From contig NZ_HG726026.1 in the NCBI RefSeq assembly GCF_000499785.1, positions 1-64,000 on the forward strand: a stretch of 64,000 nucleotides of DNA. The letters are read 5' to 3'. A program made the position numbers and the translations under genes. Below the pieces are notes generated by a model, which saw only the letters and a list, made by a program, of their open reading frames with translations, did no database searches and was not told the origin of the DNA. Of this stretch, positions 53,036 through 62,248 are shown piece by piece. The stretch is from Bacteroides neonati. GTDB taxonomy: Bacteria; Bacteroidota; Bacteroidia; Bacteroidales; Bacteroidaceae. Each line of letters begins with the position of its first letter. Positions within the stretch are counted from its first letter, which is position 1.

Positions 53036-53893
53036 ATGATGACGATAGCCAAACTGTTATTGCACTGTCCCGACAAACCGGGTATTCTGGCAGAAGTGAC
53101 GGACTTTATTACGGTAAACAAAGGAAATATTATCTACCTCGATCAATACGTTGATCGGGTAGAAAACATCTTCTTCATGCGTATAGAATGGGAACTGAAA
53201 GACTTTTTGGTTCCGCAGGAGAAAGTGGAAGATTATTTCGATACGCTGTATGCGCAGAAGTATGACATGAGTTTCCGCCTTTACTTCTCGGATGTAAAAC
53301 CTCGCATGGCGATCTTTGTATCGAAAATGTCTCACTGCTTGTTTGATATGCTGGCCCGCTATACGGCAGGCGAATGGAATGTGGAGATACCGTTGATTAT
53401 CAGCAATCATCCCGATTTGCAACACGTAGCCGAACGTTTCGGTATTCCTTTTCACTTGTTTCCCATTACCAAAGAAACCAAAGAAGAGCAAGAACGCAAA
53501 GAGATGGAGCTGTTGGCGCAACATAATATTACCTTTATTGTGTTAGCTCGCTATATGCAAGTTATTTCGGAGCAAATGATTAATGTTTATCCCAATAAAA
53601 TTATTAATATTCACCACTCGTTTCTTCCTGCTTTTGTAGGGGCGAAGCCCTATCATGCTGCTTTTGAAAGAGGAGTGAAGATTATTGGTGCTACCAGTCA
53701 TTATGTTACGACCGAACTTGATGCAGGCCCTATTCTTGAACAAGATGTGGTGCGTATCACACATAAAGATTCGGTTGGCGATCTGGTCAATAAAGGAAAA
53801 GACTTGGAGAAGATTGTACTTTCGCGTGCGGTGCAGAAACACATCGAACGCAAGGTGCTTGCTTATAAAAACAAAACCGTCATCTTTAATTAA
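53036..53893 (+). CDS. purU: formyltetrahydrofolate deformylase PurU
   Basis: A 285-residue enzyme that hydrolyses 10-formyl-THF to formate and THF. N-terminal ACT domain (about 5-80, starting LLHCPDKPGILAEV), then a formyltransferase-like domain with the motif NIHHSFLPAF (about 187-196) that holds the catalytic His, followed by GATSHYV and ELDAGPIL. Length equals that of the E. coli protein. It is 8 bp before hisH and heads the operon; the link with histidine synthesis may lie in one-carbon and purine balance (AICAR is a product of HisF/HisH). Confidence 0.95.
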   Translation: MMTIAKLLLHCPDKPGILAEVTDFITVNKGNIIYLDQYVDRVENIFFMRIEWELKDFLVPQEKVEDYFDTLYAQKYDMSFRLYFSDVKPRMAIFVSKMSHCLFDMLARYTAGEWNVEIPLIISNHPDLQHVAERFGIPFHLFPITKETKEEQERKEMELLAQHNITFIVLARYMQVISEQMINVYPNKIINIHHSFLPAFVGAKPYHAAFERGVKIIGATSHYVTTELDAGPILEQDVVRITHKDSVGDLVNKGKDLEKIVLSRAVQKHIERKVLAYKNKTVIFN

Positions 53894-53901
53894 TCAACGA
53901 A

Positions 53902-54495
53902 ATGAAGGTCGCCATTATAAAATACAATGCAGGTAATATCCACTCGGTCGACTGTGCGCTTAGACGTCTGGGAGTAGAGGCTGTTATCACGGCGGATAAA
54001 GAGTTGTTGCGTACGGCCGATAAGGTGATATTTCCCGGAGTAGGCGAAGCCGAAACAACGATGAACCATTTGAAAGCAACCGGTATGGATGAGCTGATTA
54101 AGAGTCTGCGCCAGCCGGTATTAGGAATTTGTCTAGGTATGCAACTTATGTGCCGCTATTCGGAAGAGGGCGAGGCCGATTGCTTGGGTATCTTCGATGT
54201 GTCGGTGAAGCGATTCGTGTCGCAAAGACAGGAAGATAAAGTTCCCCACATGGGCTGGAATACGATTGAACAAACAAATAGCGAATTATTTAAAGGCTTT
54301 ACACACGAAGAGTTTGTCTATTTTGTACATAGCTTCTACGTGCCGGTTTGCGAGTTTACTTCCGCCCAAACCAATTATATACAACCATTTAGCGCAGCAT
54401 TGCACAAAGATAATTTCTATGCCACTCAGTTTCATCCGGAGAAGAGCGGAGAAGCAGGCGAACGAATAATAAAGAACTTTTTGGAACTAAGATGA
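53902..54495 (+). CDS. hisH: imidazole glycerol phosphate synthase glutaminase subunit HisH
   Basis: A 197-residue class I glutamine amidotransferase. The nucleophile Cys lies in GICLGMQLM and the His-Glu pair in QFHPEKSG. It supplies ammonia to HisF through a tunnel. It overlaps hisA by 4 bp. All other subunits of the second half of the histidine pathway follow in order. Confidence 0.97.
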   Translation: MKVAIIKYNAGNIHSVDCALRRLGVEAVITADKELLRTADKVIFPGVGEAETTMNHLKATGMDELIKSLRQPVLGICLGMQLMCRYSEEGEADCLGIFDVSVKRFVSQRQEDKVPHMGWNTIEQTNSELFKGFTHEEFVYFVHSFYVPVCEFTSAQTNYIQPFSAALHKDNFYATQFHPEKSGEAGERIIKNFLELR

Positions 54496-55211
54496 TAGAA
54501 CTGATTCCCGCTATTGATATTATCGATGGAAAGTGCGTACGCCTTTCGCAGGGCGATTACAATAGCAAAAAGATATACAATGAGAGCCCCTTGGAGGTGG
54601 CCAAAGAGTTTGAGGCGAACGGTATCCGCCGGTTGCACGTGGTCGATCTGGATGGTGCTGCTTCGCATCATGTGGTGAACTATCGTGTGCTCGAACAGAT
54701 AGCCGTGCGAACCTCGCTTGTCATTGATTTCGGGGGTGGGGTCAAGAGTGACGAAGACCTCATTATCGCTTTTGAAAATGGGGCGCAGATGGTAACTGGA
54801 GGAAGCATTGCTGTGAAGAATCCTGAACTGTTTGCCGGTTGGATAGCTCGCTATGGTAGCGAGAAAATCATTCTGGGAGCCGATGTCAAGGATCGTAAGA
54901 TTGCTGTAAACGGATGGAAGGACGGTAGCGATTGTGAACTCTTTCCTTTTCTAAACGAGTATGTAGCCAAAGGAATAAAGAAAGTAATCTGTACCGATAT
55001 CAGTTGCGACGGAATGCTTGAGGGTCCTTCATTGGCACTTTATCAGGAAATATTGCAGCATCATCCCGAACTTTACCTGATAGCCAGTGGGGGAGTGAGC
55101 AGCATAGGCGATATTGAAGCATTGTGTGAGGCCGGTGTGCCTGCCGTTATCTTCGGCAAGGCACTCTATGAAGGACGAATCACGCTCAAAGAGCTGCGCC
55201 GTTACCTATAA
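54492..55211 (+). CDS. hisA: phosphoribosyl isomerase HisA
   Basis: A 239-residue TIM barrel that isomerises ProFAR to PRFAR. Catalytic Asp residues are in PAIDIIDGKCVRL (near 8) and CTDISCDGML (near 128). Phosphate-binding loops include FGGGVKS and ASGGVSS. It overlaps hisH by 4 bp; hisF follows after 40 bp. Confidence 0.97.
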   Translation: MIELIPAIDIIDGKCVRLSQGDYNSKKIYNESPLEVAKEFEANGIRRLHVVDLDGAASHHVVNYRVLEQIAVRTSLVIDFGGGVKSDEDLIIAFENGAQMVTGGSIAVKNPELFAGWIARYGSEKIILGADVKDRKIAVNGWKDGSDCELFPFLNEYVAKGIKKVICTDISCDGMLEGPSLALYQEILQHHPELYLIASGGVSSIGDIEALCEAGVPAVIFGKALYEGRITLKELRRYL

Positions 55212-55251
55212 TATAAGAGTTTACGATTACAAATTCATAATTAATATTGCC

Positions 55252-56007
55252 GTGTTAGCAAAAAGAATTATCCCTTGTCTCGATATCAAAGACGGGCAAA
55301 CCGTAAAAGGAACCAATTTTGTCAATCTTCGCCAGGCCGGTGATCCGGTCGAACTGGCTCGTGCGTATAGTGAGCAAGGAGCCGATGAGTTGACTTTTTT
55401 GGATATCACTGCCAGTCACGAAGGACGTAAAACCTTTACGGAGCTGGTTAAACGTATTGCCGACAATATTAACATACCCTTTACCGTAGGGGGAGGTATC
55501 AATGAGTTGGCCGATGTAGACCGGTTGCTTCATGCCGGTGCCGATAAAATTTCGATTAACTCATCTGCCATCCGGCGGCCGGAGCTGATTGAAGAGATAG
55601 CCAAGCATTTTGGTTCGCAGGTGTGTGTCTTGGCAGTAGATGCCCGACAAACAGAAACCGGATGGAAATGTTTCTTGAATGGCGGACGTGTTGAAACAGA
55701 TAAAACCCTGTTCGACTGGACTTTCGAGGCGCAGGAACGAGGCGCAGGCGAAATCTTGTTTACCAGCATGAATCACGACGGTGTGAAGGCCGGTTATGCC
55801 AATGAAGCGCTTGCCGAACTCTCGGTTCGCCTCTCGATACCGATCATCGCATCGGGTGGGGCGGGTACGATGGAGCATTTTCGCGATACATTTATAGAAG
55901 GAAAGGCCGATGCTGCGTTGGCAGCCAGTGTTTTTCACTTCGGAGAGATTCGGATTCCCGATTTAAAATCGTATCTTTGCGCACAAGGAATCCCGGTAAG
56001 GCGTTGA
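55252..56007 (+). CDS. hisF: imidazole glycerol phosphate synthase cyclase subunit HisF
   Basis: A 251-residue TIM barrel that forms IGP and AICAR from PRFAR and ammonia. Asp11 lies in RIIPCLDIKDG and the second Asp in TSMNHDG. The start is a GTG at 55252: it gives the standard LAKRIIPCLD N-terminus, and any ATG upstream in frame would lie inside hisA. GTG starts are uncommon in this window. Confidence 0.93.
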   Translation: MLAKRIIPCLDIKDGQTVKGTNFVNLRQAGDPVELARAYSEQGADELTFLDITASHEGRKTFTELVKRIADNINIPFTVGGGINELADVDRLLHAGADKISINSSAIRRPELIEEIAKHFGSQVCVLAVDARQTETGWKCFLNGGRVETDKTLFDWTFEAQERGAGEILFTSMNHDGVKAGYANEALAELSVRLSIPIIASGGAGTMEHFRDTFIEGKADAALAASVFHFGEIRIPDLKSYLCAQGIPVRR

Positions 56008-56062
56008 GTGTCTTATCAATTGTCATTCGTAAATTAGTCATTCGTAATTAATTAAATAGAAC

Positions 56063-56674
56063 ATGGATTTAGATTTCGATAAAATGGATGGACTCGTTCC
56101 GGCTATCATACAAGATAATTGCACCCGCAAGGTGCTGATGTTGGGCTTTATGAACAAAGAAGCTTATGACAAAACGGTGGAAACCGGAAAGGTAACCTTT
56201 TATAGCCGTACCAAGAATCGTCTATGGACGAAAGGCGAAGAGAGCGGAAATTTCCTGAATGTTGTTTCCATCAAGGAAGACTGCGATAAGGATACGCTAC
56301 TCATTGAGGTTCATCCTGTTGGGCCGGTTTGCCATACGGGAACCGATACTTGCTGGGGCGAGAAGAACGAAGAACCGGTGATGTTTCTTAAACTATTGCA
56401 GGACTTTATCGACAAACGCCACCAAGAGATGCCCGAAGGCTCATACACCACCAGTTTATTTCAGTCGGGCGTTAATAAGATGGCTCAGAAAGTAGGCGAG
56501 GAGGCTGTGGAGGCTGTTATCGAAGCAACCAATGGTACGGATGACAGACTGATTTATGAGAGTTCCGATTTGATTTATCACCTGATCGTGTTGCTGACCT
56601 CTAAGGGATATCGTCTCGAAGATCTGGCACGCGAGTTACAGGTTAGACATAGCGCTTCATGGACGAAACACTAA
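56063..56674 (+). CDS. hisI: bifunctional PRA-CH / PRA-PH, HisIE
   Basis: A 203-residue fusion. Residues about 1-110 are phosphoribosyl-AMP cyclohydrolase with SRTKNRLWTKGEESGN and the zinc Cys motifs (CDKD, CHTGTDTCW); residues about 115-203 are phosphoribosyl-ATP pyrophosphatase with KVGEEAVEAVIEA. The two activities carry out steps 2 and 3 of histidine synthesis. It overlaps the following ftsE start by 16 bp. Confidence 0.97.
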   Translation: MDLDFDKMDGLVPAIIQDNCTRKVLMLGFMNKEAYDKTVETGKVTFYSRTKNRLWTKGEESGNFLNVVSIKEDCDKDTLLIEVHPVGPVCHTGTDTCWGEKNEEPVMFLKLLQDFIDKRHQEMPEGSYTTSLFQSGVNKMAQKVGEEAVEAVIEATNGTDDRLIYESSDLIYHLIVLLTSKGYRLEDLARELQVRHSASWTKH

Positions 56675-57354
56675 TCAATTATCAAGGCGTAGAGGTTCAC
56701 CAACAGGAGCTTCAGGTACTTTGTGACGTTGATCTTCAACTACACAAAGGGGAGTTTGTTTACCTCATTGGTAAGGTAGGGACGGGAAAATCGACTCTGC
56801 TCAAAACAATCTATGCCGAACTGGGTATACAAGATGGCGAAGCCGAGGTGTTGGGATACAATATGCGAACCATCAAGCGTAAAACGATTCCCCAATTAAG
56901 ACGCAAGCTCGGTATTGTATTTCAGGATTTTCAGCTGTTAACAGACCGCACGGTTTATAATAACCTCGAGTTTGTGCTTCGTGCCACAGGCTGGAAGAAC
57001 AAGCAGGAAATGAAAGACCGCATCGATGAGGTGTTGCAGTTGGTAGGGATGAGTAATAAGGGGTATAAACTACCCAACGAACTCTCGGGTGGAGAGCAGC
57101 AGCGCATTGTTATTGCGCGGGCAGTGCTCAATTCGCCTGCTCTTATTCTGGCAGATGAACCTACCGGAAACCTCGATGCAGAGACTGGAAGAGCGATTGT
57201 AGAACTATTGCGCGATATTTGCAGATCGGGATCATCGGTTTTGATGACTACCCACAATCTGCACCTGCTAAAAGAGTATCCTGGTAGGGTATATCGGTGT
57301 GCCGAACATCGAATCACCGATGTGACTGCCGAGTTTATGACAGAAAATAATTAA
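56659..57354 (+). CDS. ftsE: FtsE-like ABC transporter ATP-binding protein
   Basis: A 231-residue ATPase. Walker A GKVGTGKST is near residues 38-46, the signature is LSGGEQQRIVIARA, and Walker B is LILADEPTGNLD. It is most like FtsE, which with FtsX regulates cell-wall hydrolysis at the septum. No ftsX is next to it. The start overlaps the end of hisIE by 16 bp in another frame, so it is expressed with the histidine operon; lysC follows after 32 bp. The non-standard GKVGTG replaces the usual GPSGSG of FtsE, so some uncertainty about the exact role remains. Confidence 0.88.
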   Translation: MDETLINYQGVEVHQQELQVLCDVDLQLHKGEFVYLIGKVGTGKSTLLKTIYAELGIQDGEAEVLGYNMRTIKRKTIPQLRRKLGIVFQDFQLLTDRTVYNNLEFVLRATGWKNKQEMKDRIDEVLQLVGMSNKGYKLPNELSGGEQQRIVIARAVLNSPALILADEPTGNLDAETGRAIVELLRDICRSGSSVLMTTHNLHLLKEYPGRVYRCAEHRITDVTAEFMTENN

Positions 57355-57386
57355 AATAGATACTAATTTTTAACACAGTAACAAAA

Positions 57387-58706
57387 ATGAAAGTTTTAAA
57401 GTTTGGAGGTACTTCTGTAGGTTCTGCTCAGCGAATGAAAGAAGTAGCCAAATTGATTACCGATGGTGAAAGAAAGATTGTTGTTCTCTCGGCTATGTCG
57501 GGTACAACGAATACATTGGTGGAGATTTCGGACTATCTGTACAAGAAAAATCCCGAGGGTGCCAACGAGATGATCAATAAGCTGGAAAGTAAATATAAAC
57601 AGCATGTTGACGAGCTTTACGCTACTCCCGAGTATAAACAGAAAGGCTTAGAAGTCATAAAATCTCATTTTGACTACATTCGCTCTTATACCAAAGACCT
57701 GTTCACGCTGTTTGAAGAAAAAGTAGTGTTGGCTCAAGGTGAGTTAATCTCTACTGCTTTGGTTAACTATTACTTGCAAGAGTGTGGTGTGAAATCTATA
57801 TTGCTTCCGGCTTTAGAGTATATGCGTACAGACAAGAACGCAGAACCCGATCCGGGCTATATCAAAGAGAAACTTCAGGCACAACTGGAGCTTTATCCCG
57901 ATGCCGAGATCTATATTACACAAGGGTACATCTGCCGCAATGCATACGGCGAAATAGACAACCTGCAACGTGGGGGAAGTGATTATACAGCCTCGTTGAT
58001 CGGTGCTGCCATCCATGCAAGTGAAATTCAGATCTGGACAGATATCGACGGTATGCACAACAATGATCCACGTATTGTCGATCAGACCTCTCCGGTGCGT
58101 CAACTACATTTCGAAGAAGCAGCCGAGTTGGCTTATTTCGGTGCTAAGATTCTGCATCCTACCTGTATTCAGCCTGCTAAATATGCTAATATCCCGGTTC
58201 GTTTGCTCAATACCATGGAGCCTGCTGCCCCCGGAACGATGATCTCTAACGATACGGAGAAGGGAAAGATCAAAGCAGTAGCTGCGAAAGAAAATATTAC
58301 GGCCATCAAAATCAAATCGAGCCGCATGCTATTGGCTCATGGATTTTTGCGCAAGGTATTCGAGATATTCGAAAGCTATCAAACTCCGATTGATATGATT
58401 TGTACCTCGGAGGTAGGTGTATCGGTATCGGTTGATAATACCAAGCACTTGAATGAGATTCTGGACGACCTGAAGAAGTACGGTACAGTAACGGTTGATA
58501 CCGATATGTGTATCATCTGTGTAGTGGGAGACTTGGATTGGGAGAATGTAGGTTTCGAGGCCAAAGCATTGGATGCTATGCGCGATATCCCCGTACGTAT
58601 GATTTCGTTCGGTGGAAGTAACTATAATATCTCCTTCCTTATCCGTGAATGTGATAAGAAGAAAGCACTGCAATCGTTAAGTGACGTATTGTTCAATGGA
58701 AAATAA
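57387..58706 (+). CDS. lysC: aspartate kinase (monofunctional)
   Basis: A 439-residue kinase that phosphorylates aspartate at the head of the lysine, threonine and methionine pathways. The N-terminal KFGGTSVGSA binds ATP and substrate; the core has WTDIDGMHNNDPR; two ACT domains fill about 305-439, the usual site of feedback control. It is not fused to homoserine dehydrogenase. lysA follows 1 bp after the stop, which points to lysine. No lysine riboswitch is seen in the 32 bp before it. Confidence 0.95.
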   Translation: MKVLKFGGTSVGSAQRMKEVAKLITDGERKIVVLSAMSGTTNTLVEISDYLYKKNPEGANEMINKLESKYKQHVDELYATPEYKQKGLEVIKSHFDYIRSYTKDLFTLFEEKVVLAQGELISTALVNYYLQECGVKSILLPALEYMRTDKNAEPDPGYIKEKLQAQLELYPDAEIYITQGYICRNAYGEIDNLQRGGSDYTASLIGAAIHASEIQIWTDIDGMHNNDPRIVDQTSPVRQLHFEEAAELAYFGAKILHPTCIQPAKYANIPVRLLNTMEPAAPGTMISNDTEKGKIKAVAAKENITAIKIKSSRMLLAHGFLRKVFEIFESYQTPIDMICTSEVGVSVSVDNTKHLNEILDDLKKYGTVTVDTDMCIICVVGDLDWENVGFEAKALDAMRDIPVRMISFGGSNYNISFLIRECDKKKALQSLSDVLFNGK

Positions 58707-58707
58707 A

Positions 58708-59868
58708 ATGAAAGGAATATTCCCTATTGAAAAGTTCCGTGAGTTGCGAACACCTTTTTATTATTATGATACGAAGGTGTTGCGCGATACACTGGCCTGC
58801 ATCAAGAAAGAGATCGGCAGATATCCTAACTATAATGTGCATTATGCTGTCAAAGCCAATGCCAACCCGAAGGTGTTGACGATCATTCGCGAGAGCGGAC
58901 TGGGAGCTGATTGTGTGAGTGGTGGTGAGATTCGTGCGGCGATAAAAGCCGGCGTAGCTGCCAATCAGATTGTGTTTGCCGGTGTGGGTAAAGCCGATTG
59001 GGAAATCAATCTGGGGCTGGAGTATAATATATTCTGCTTCAATGTAGAGTCTATACCCGAACTGGAAGTGATTAATGAGTTGGCAGCCGCTCAAGGCAAG
59101 GTGGCCAAGGTGGCTTTCCGTATCAATCCCAACGTGGGAGCGCATACACATGCTAATATCACTACCGGACTGGCCGAGAATAAGTTCGGCATCAGCATGC
59201 AAGACATGGAAACGGTCATTGACGTGGCCTTGACCATGAAGCATGTAAAGTTCATCGGGTTGCACTTTCACATCGGTTCGCAAATTCTCGATATGGGCGA
59301 CTTTGTTGCACTCTGCAATCGTGTTAATGAATTGCAAGATAGATTGGAAGCCCGTCACATCCTCGTAGAACATATTAATGTAGGAGGTGGATTGGGTATC
59401 GACTACGACCATCCCAATCGTCAGCCCATCCCCGATTTTAAATCATATTTCTCTGCCTATGCCACACACCTGAAGTTGCGTCCTCACCAGACGCTGCACT
59501 TTGAGTTGGGGCGTGCGGTAACGGGTCAATGCGGTACATTGATCTCCAAAGTGCTGTACGTGAAGAAGGGAGCAAACAAGCAATTTGCCATTCTCGATGC
59601 AGGTATGACCGATCTCATTCGTCCGGCTCTCTATCAGGCGCATCATAAGATGGAAAACATTACTTCGGATGAAGCAATGCAGACCTATGATGTAGTAGGT
59701 CCTATCTGCGAATCATCGGATGTGTTTGGTAAGGCTGTCGATCTGAACGGAGTGAAGCGTGGCGATTTGATCGCTCTTCGTTCGGCAGGTGCTTATGGTG
59801 AGATTATGGCCTCGAGCTATAACTGCCGTGAGTTGCCTAAAGGTTATACATCTGAAGAACTTGTATAA
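58708..59868 (+). CDS. lysA: diaminopimelate decarboxylase
   Basis: A 386-residue PLP enzyme (fold III) for the last step of lysine synthesis. The Schiff-base Lys is in YAVKANANP, the phosphate site in GGGLGIDY, HIGSQ is conserved, and CESSDVFG carries the Cys that completes the other subunit's active site. I chose the ATG at 58708, 1 bp after the lysC stop; in-frame GTG and ATG codons at 58681 and 58696 overlap lysC and add only poorly conserved residues. Confidence 0.93.
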   Translation: MKGIFPIEKFRELRTPFYYYDTKVLRDTLACIKKEIGRYPNYNVHYAVKANANPKVLTIIRESGLGADCVSGGEIRAAIKAGVAANQIVFAGVGKADWEINLGLEYNIFCFNVESIPELEVINELAAAQGKVAKVAFRINPNVGAHTHANITTGLAENKFGISMQDMETVIDVALTMKHVKFIGLHFHIGSQILDMGDFVALCNRVNELQDRLEARHILVEHINVGGGLGIDYDHPNRQPIPDFKSYFSAYATHLKLRPHQTLHFELGRAVTGQCGTLISKVLYVKKGANKQFAILDAGMTDLIRPALYQAHHKMENITSDEAMQTYDVVGPICESSDVFGKAVDLNGVKRGDLIALRSAGAYGEIMASSYNCRELPKGYTSEELV

Positions 59869-59956
59869 TAAAAATTGCCCGAGGATAGAACAAAGAAGAA
59901 AGATTGGTTGTTGTAGTTATATATAGTTTTCATTCACTTAAATACATAGTATAGTT

Positions 59957-60439
59957 ATGATGACAGAGAAATTACAGCAAGTGTTAAACGAACAGGTGAC
60001 TGCTGAACTGTGGTCGGCCAATCTTTATTTATCAATGTCTTTCTATCTTGAAAGAGAAGGTTATACCGGTTTTGCTGCTTGGATGAAGCGTCAATCGCAA
60101 GAAGAAACTGAACATGCTTATGCTATTGCCAACCATATTATGAAGCGAGGTGGTATTGCTAAGGTGGATAAAATAGATGTAGTACCTACAGGTTTTGGTA
60201 CTCCGCTCGAAATCTTCCAGCACGCTTACGAGCACGAATGTCATGTTTCTAAAATGATTGATCTGTTGATAACGATTGCTGCTTCCGAAAAAGACAATAG
60301 TACGCAAGACTTCTTGTGGAGTTTTGTTCGCGAACAAGTGGAAGAGGAGTCTACTCTGCAATGTATTGTAGACCGCTTGAAGAGAGCGGGTGACAATGGA
60401 TTGTTATTCCTCGACGCACAGCTCGGACAACGAAAATAA
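59957..60439 (+). CDS. ftnA: ferritin
   Basis: A 160-residue non-heme ferritin that stores iron as a 24-mer cage. The ferroxidase centre is visible: Glu in NEQVTAELWSANLYL, and the EETEH pair (Glu50 and His53 in E. coli numbering). QVEEESTLQCIVDRL carries the rest of the site. It follows lysA by 88 bp with the same direction, but the usual single-gene control is likely. Two adjacent ATG codons begin the gene. Confidence 0.96.
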   Translation: MMTEKLQQVLNEQVTAELWSANLYLSMSFYLEREGYTGFAAWMKRQSQEETEHAYAIANHIMKRGGIAKVDKIDVVPTGFGTPLEIFQHAYEHECHVSKMIDLLITIAASEKDNSTQDFLWSFVREQVEEESTLQCIVDRLKRAGDNGLLFLDAQLGQRK

Positions 60440-60444
60440 AAAAG

Positions 60445-60490
60445 ATGGCCCGCAGAAAACGTAACGTAATCTGCGGGCCATTGTTTTGTT
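60445..60490 (+). terminator. terminator between ferritin and DUF2721 gene
   Basis: ATGGCCCGCAGA (60445-60456) and TCTGCGGGCCAT (60470-60481) form a perfect 12-bp stem, with T-rich flank on the plus strand and TTTTTT on the minus strand. It can end both converging transcripts. Confidence 0.85.
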
Positions 60491-60509
60491 TGCCCGGAAG
60501 CTAACTCTC

Positions 60510-60914
60510 TTATTTATGCGCCTTCTCCATCGTGCTTAAATAGATATCAAGTGCGCGGGTCGATATCTGTATCTCGCGCAACGAAACGCCAAGCGAGGCA
60601 ATAAGCAGCAGTAATGCCAATCCGAATACATAAACGGATAGCAGCTGGAGGTTGATGTATATCAGAAACATACTGATGACGCAAAGAAAGAGACTTCCGA
60701 TGCCTAACTCCTGCATGGTGCGGGTTAAGTTGAGCCGTTTGCGCAAATTAACGATTTGTGCTGTCGTAATCTCTTCGGTCGGATTCTCCATGTGCCGATC
60801 GCGCAACAAACGCACCAACTGCGCGTATGATAAAAATCGGTTGGTGTAAGCCAATAAGATCAACGAAACTGCCGAAAAGAGTAGGGCAGGCGTTGTGAGG
60901 GTTAGTTCTTCCAT
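60510..60914 (-). CDS. DUF2721 membrane protein
   Basis: A 134-residue membrane protein with an N-terminal segment (about 8-27), a basic cytoplasmic loop and two close C-terminal segments (about 75-115). The motif PALLFSAVSLILLAYTNRF matches the DUF2721 start. Function unknown. It lies 10 bp after kbl on the same strand and is probably co-transcribed with it. Confidence 0.85.
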   Translation of the reverse strand: MEELTLTTPALLFSAVSLILLAYTNRFLSYAQLVRLLRDRHMENPTEEITTAQIVNLRKRLNLTRTMQELGIGSLFLCVISMFLIYINLQLLSVYVFGLALLLLIASLGVSLREIQISTRALDIYLSTMEKAHK

Positions 60915-60924
60915 ACAATGATAA

Positions 60925-62112
60925 TTATTTCACTACTCCCAGCTCCTTACCAATCTTGATAAAGGCTGCAATACATTTATCCAAATGTTCCCGTTCGTGT
61001 CCGGCTGATAACTGTACGCGTATACGAGCTTGATCTTTCGGAACAACAGGATAATAGAATCCGGTTACATAGATACCCTCTTCCAACATGCGGGCTGCAT
61101 AGATCTGAGACAGCTTGGCGTCGTACAACATCACCGCACAAATAGCACTCTGTGTGGGTTTGATGTCAAATCCGGCAGCGATCATCTTATCGCGGAAGTA
61201 CGTAACGTTCTCTACCAGCTTGTCGTGCAGTGCAGAGCTTTCTTTGAGCATCTTGAATACTTCAAGGCTAGCACCGATAATACCTGGTGCCAATGAGTTA
61301 GAGAATAGATACGGACGGCTGCGTTGGCGCAACAGGTCGATGATTTCTTTGCGTCCGGTTGTGAATCCGCCCAATGCACCACCAAAGGCTTTGCCCAGTG
61401 TGCCGGTGTAGATGTCTACCTTACCGTAGGTGGCGTACTGTTCACTTACTCCATGTCCTGTAGGGCCTACCACACCCGCCGAGTGCGATTCGTCTACCAT
61501 AACCAATGCATCATACTTCTCAGCCAAGGCACAAATGCGATCCATCGGAGCCACATTGCCATCCATCGAGAATACTCCATCGGTTACTACGATGCGGAAT
61601 CGTTGCGCTTGTGCCTCTTGCAAACATTTCTCCAATTCACCCATGTCGGCATTGGCATAACGATAACGTTTTGCTTTACACAAACGTACACCATCAATGA
61701 TTGAGGCATGGTTCAGCGAGTCGGATATAATTGCATCCTCTTCCGTAAACAGAGGCTCAAACACTCCACCATTGGCATCAAAGCAAGCAGCGTATAGGAT
61801 GGTGTCCTCTGTTTGGAAATAGTCCGAGATAGCTGCTTCGAGTTCTTTGTGGATATCTTGCGTTCCGCAGATGAAGCGAACGGACGACATACCGTATCCG
61901 CGGCGGTCCATCATCTTCTTGGCACCTTCGATCAAGCGGGGGTGATCGGATAGCCCTAAATAGTTGTTAGCACAGAAGTTAAGCACCTGTTTCCCCTTTA
62001 CGGAAATAGCCGCTTGTTGTGCACTTTCAATCAGTCTTTCCTCTTTGTAGAGGCCGGCTTCTTTGATTTCAGCAATCGTGTTGCTAAGGTATTCTTTCAT
62101 TTTACCGTACAT
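60925..62112 (-). CDS. kbl: glycine C-acetyltransferase (2-amino-3-ketobutyrate CoA ligase)
   Basis: A 395-residue PLP enzyme of the alpha-oxoamine synthase family. It splits 2-amino-3-ketobutyrate with CoA to glycine and acetyl-CoA. VDESHSAGVVGPTG (Asp on the PLP ring) and TLGKAFGGALGG (the PLP Lys) are present. The divergent gene at 62249 encodes an epimerase-type threonine dehydrogenase, the preceding step, so the pair forms the threonine-to-glycine pathway. It is followed by the DUF2721 gene in the same direction. Confidence 0.96.
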   Translation of the reverse strand: MYGKMKEYLSNTIAEIKEAGLYKEERLIESAQQAAISVKGKQVLNFCANNYLGLSDHPRLIEGAKKMMDRRGYGMSSVRFICGTQDIHKELEAAISDYFQTEDTILYAACFDANGGVFEPLFTEEDAIISDSLNHASIIDGVRLCKAKRYRYANADMGELEKCLQEAQAQRFRIVVTDGVFSMDGNVAPMDRICALAEKYDALVMVDESHSAGVVGPTGHGVSEQYATYGKVDIYTGTLGKAFGGALGGFTTGRKEIIDLLRQRSRPYLFSNSLAPGIIGASLEVFKMLKESSALHDKLVENVTYFRDKMIAAGFDIKPTQSAICAVMLYDAKLSQIYAARMLEEGIYVTGFYYPVVPKDQARIRVQLSAGHEREHLDKCIAAFIKIGKELGVVK

Positions 62113-62172
62113 AGCGTTTGAGTTTTAAGTTTCTTTGCAAAGGACACTATTTTTCTTGGAATAAACAATTTC

Positions 62173-62209
62173 TTTTTGCTATAAATGTGAAAAAAAAGTG
62201 CTTACTTTG
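62173..62209 (+). promoter_or_regulatory. promoter of the threonine dehydrogenase gene
   Basis: TTTTTG (62173-62178) and TTACTTTG (62202-62209) approximate the -33/-7 elements; the ATG at 62249 is about 40 bp on. The kbl gene runs the other way from the same 136-bp intergenic region. Confidence 0.4.
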
Positions 62210-62248
62210 TGCTCCCATTTAGCTTAATATACCTTATAAGTTGTAAGA

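Noticed and set aside
57355..57386. Lysine riboswitch before lysC
   Set aside because: Only 32 bp separate ftsE and lysC, far too short for a lysine riboswitch.
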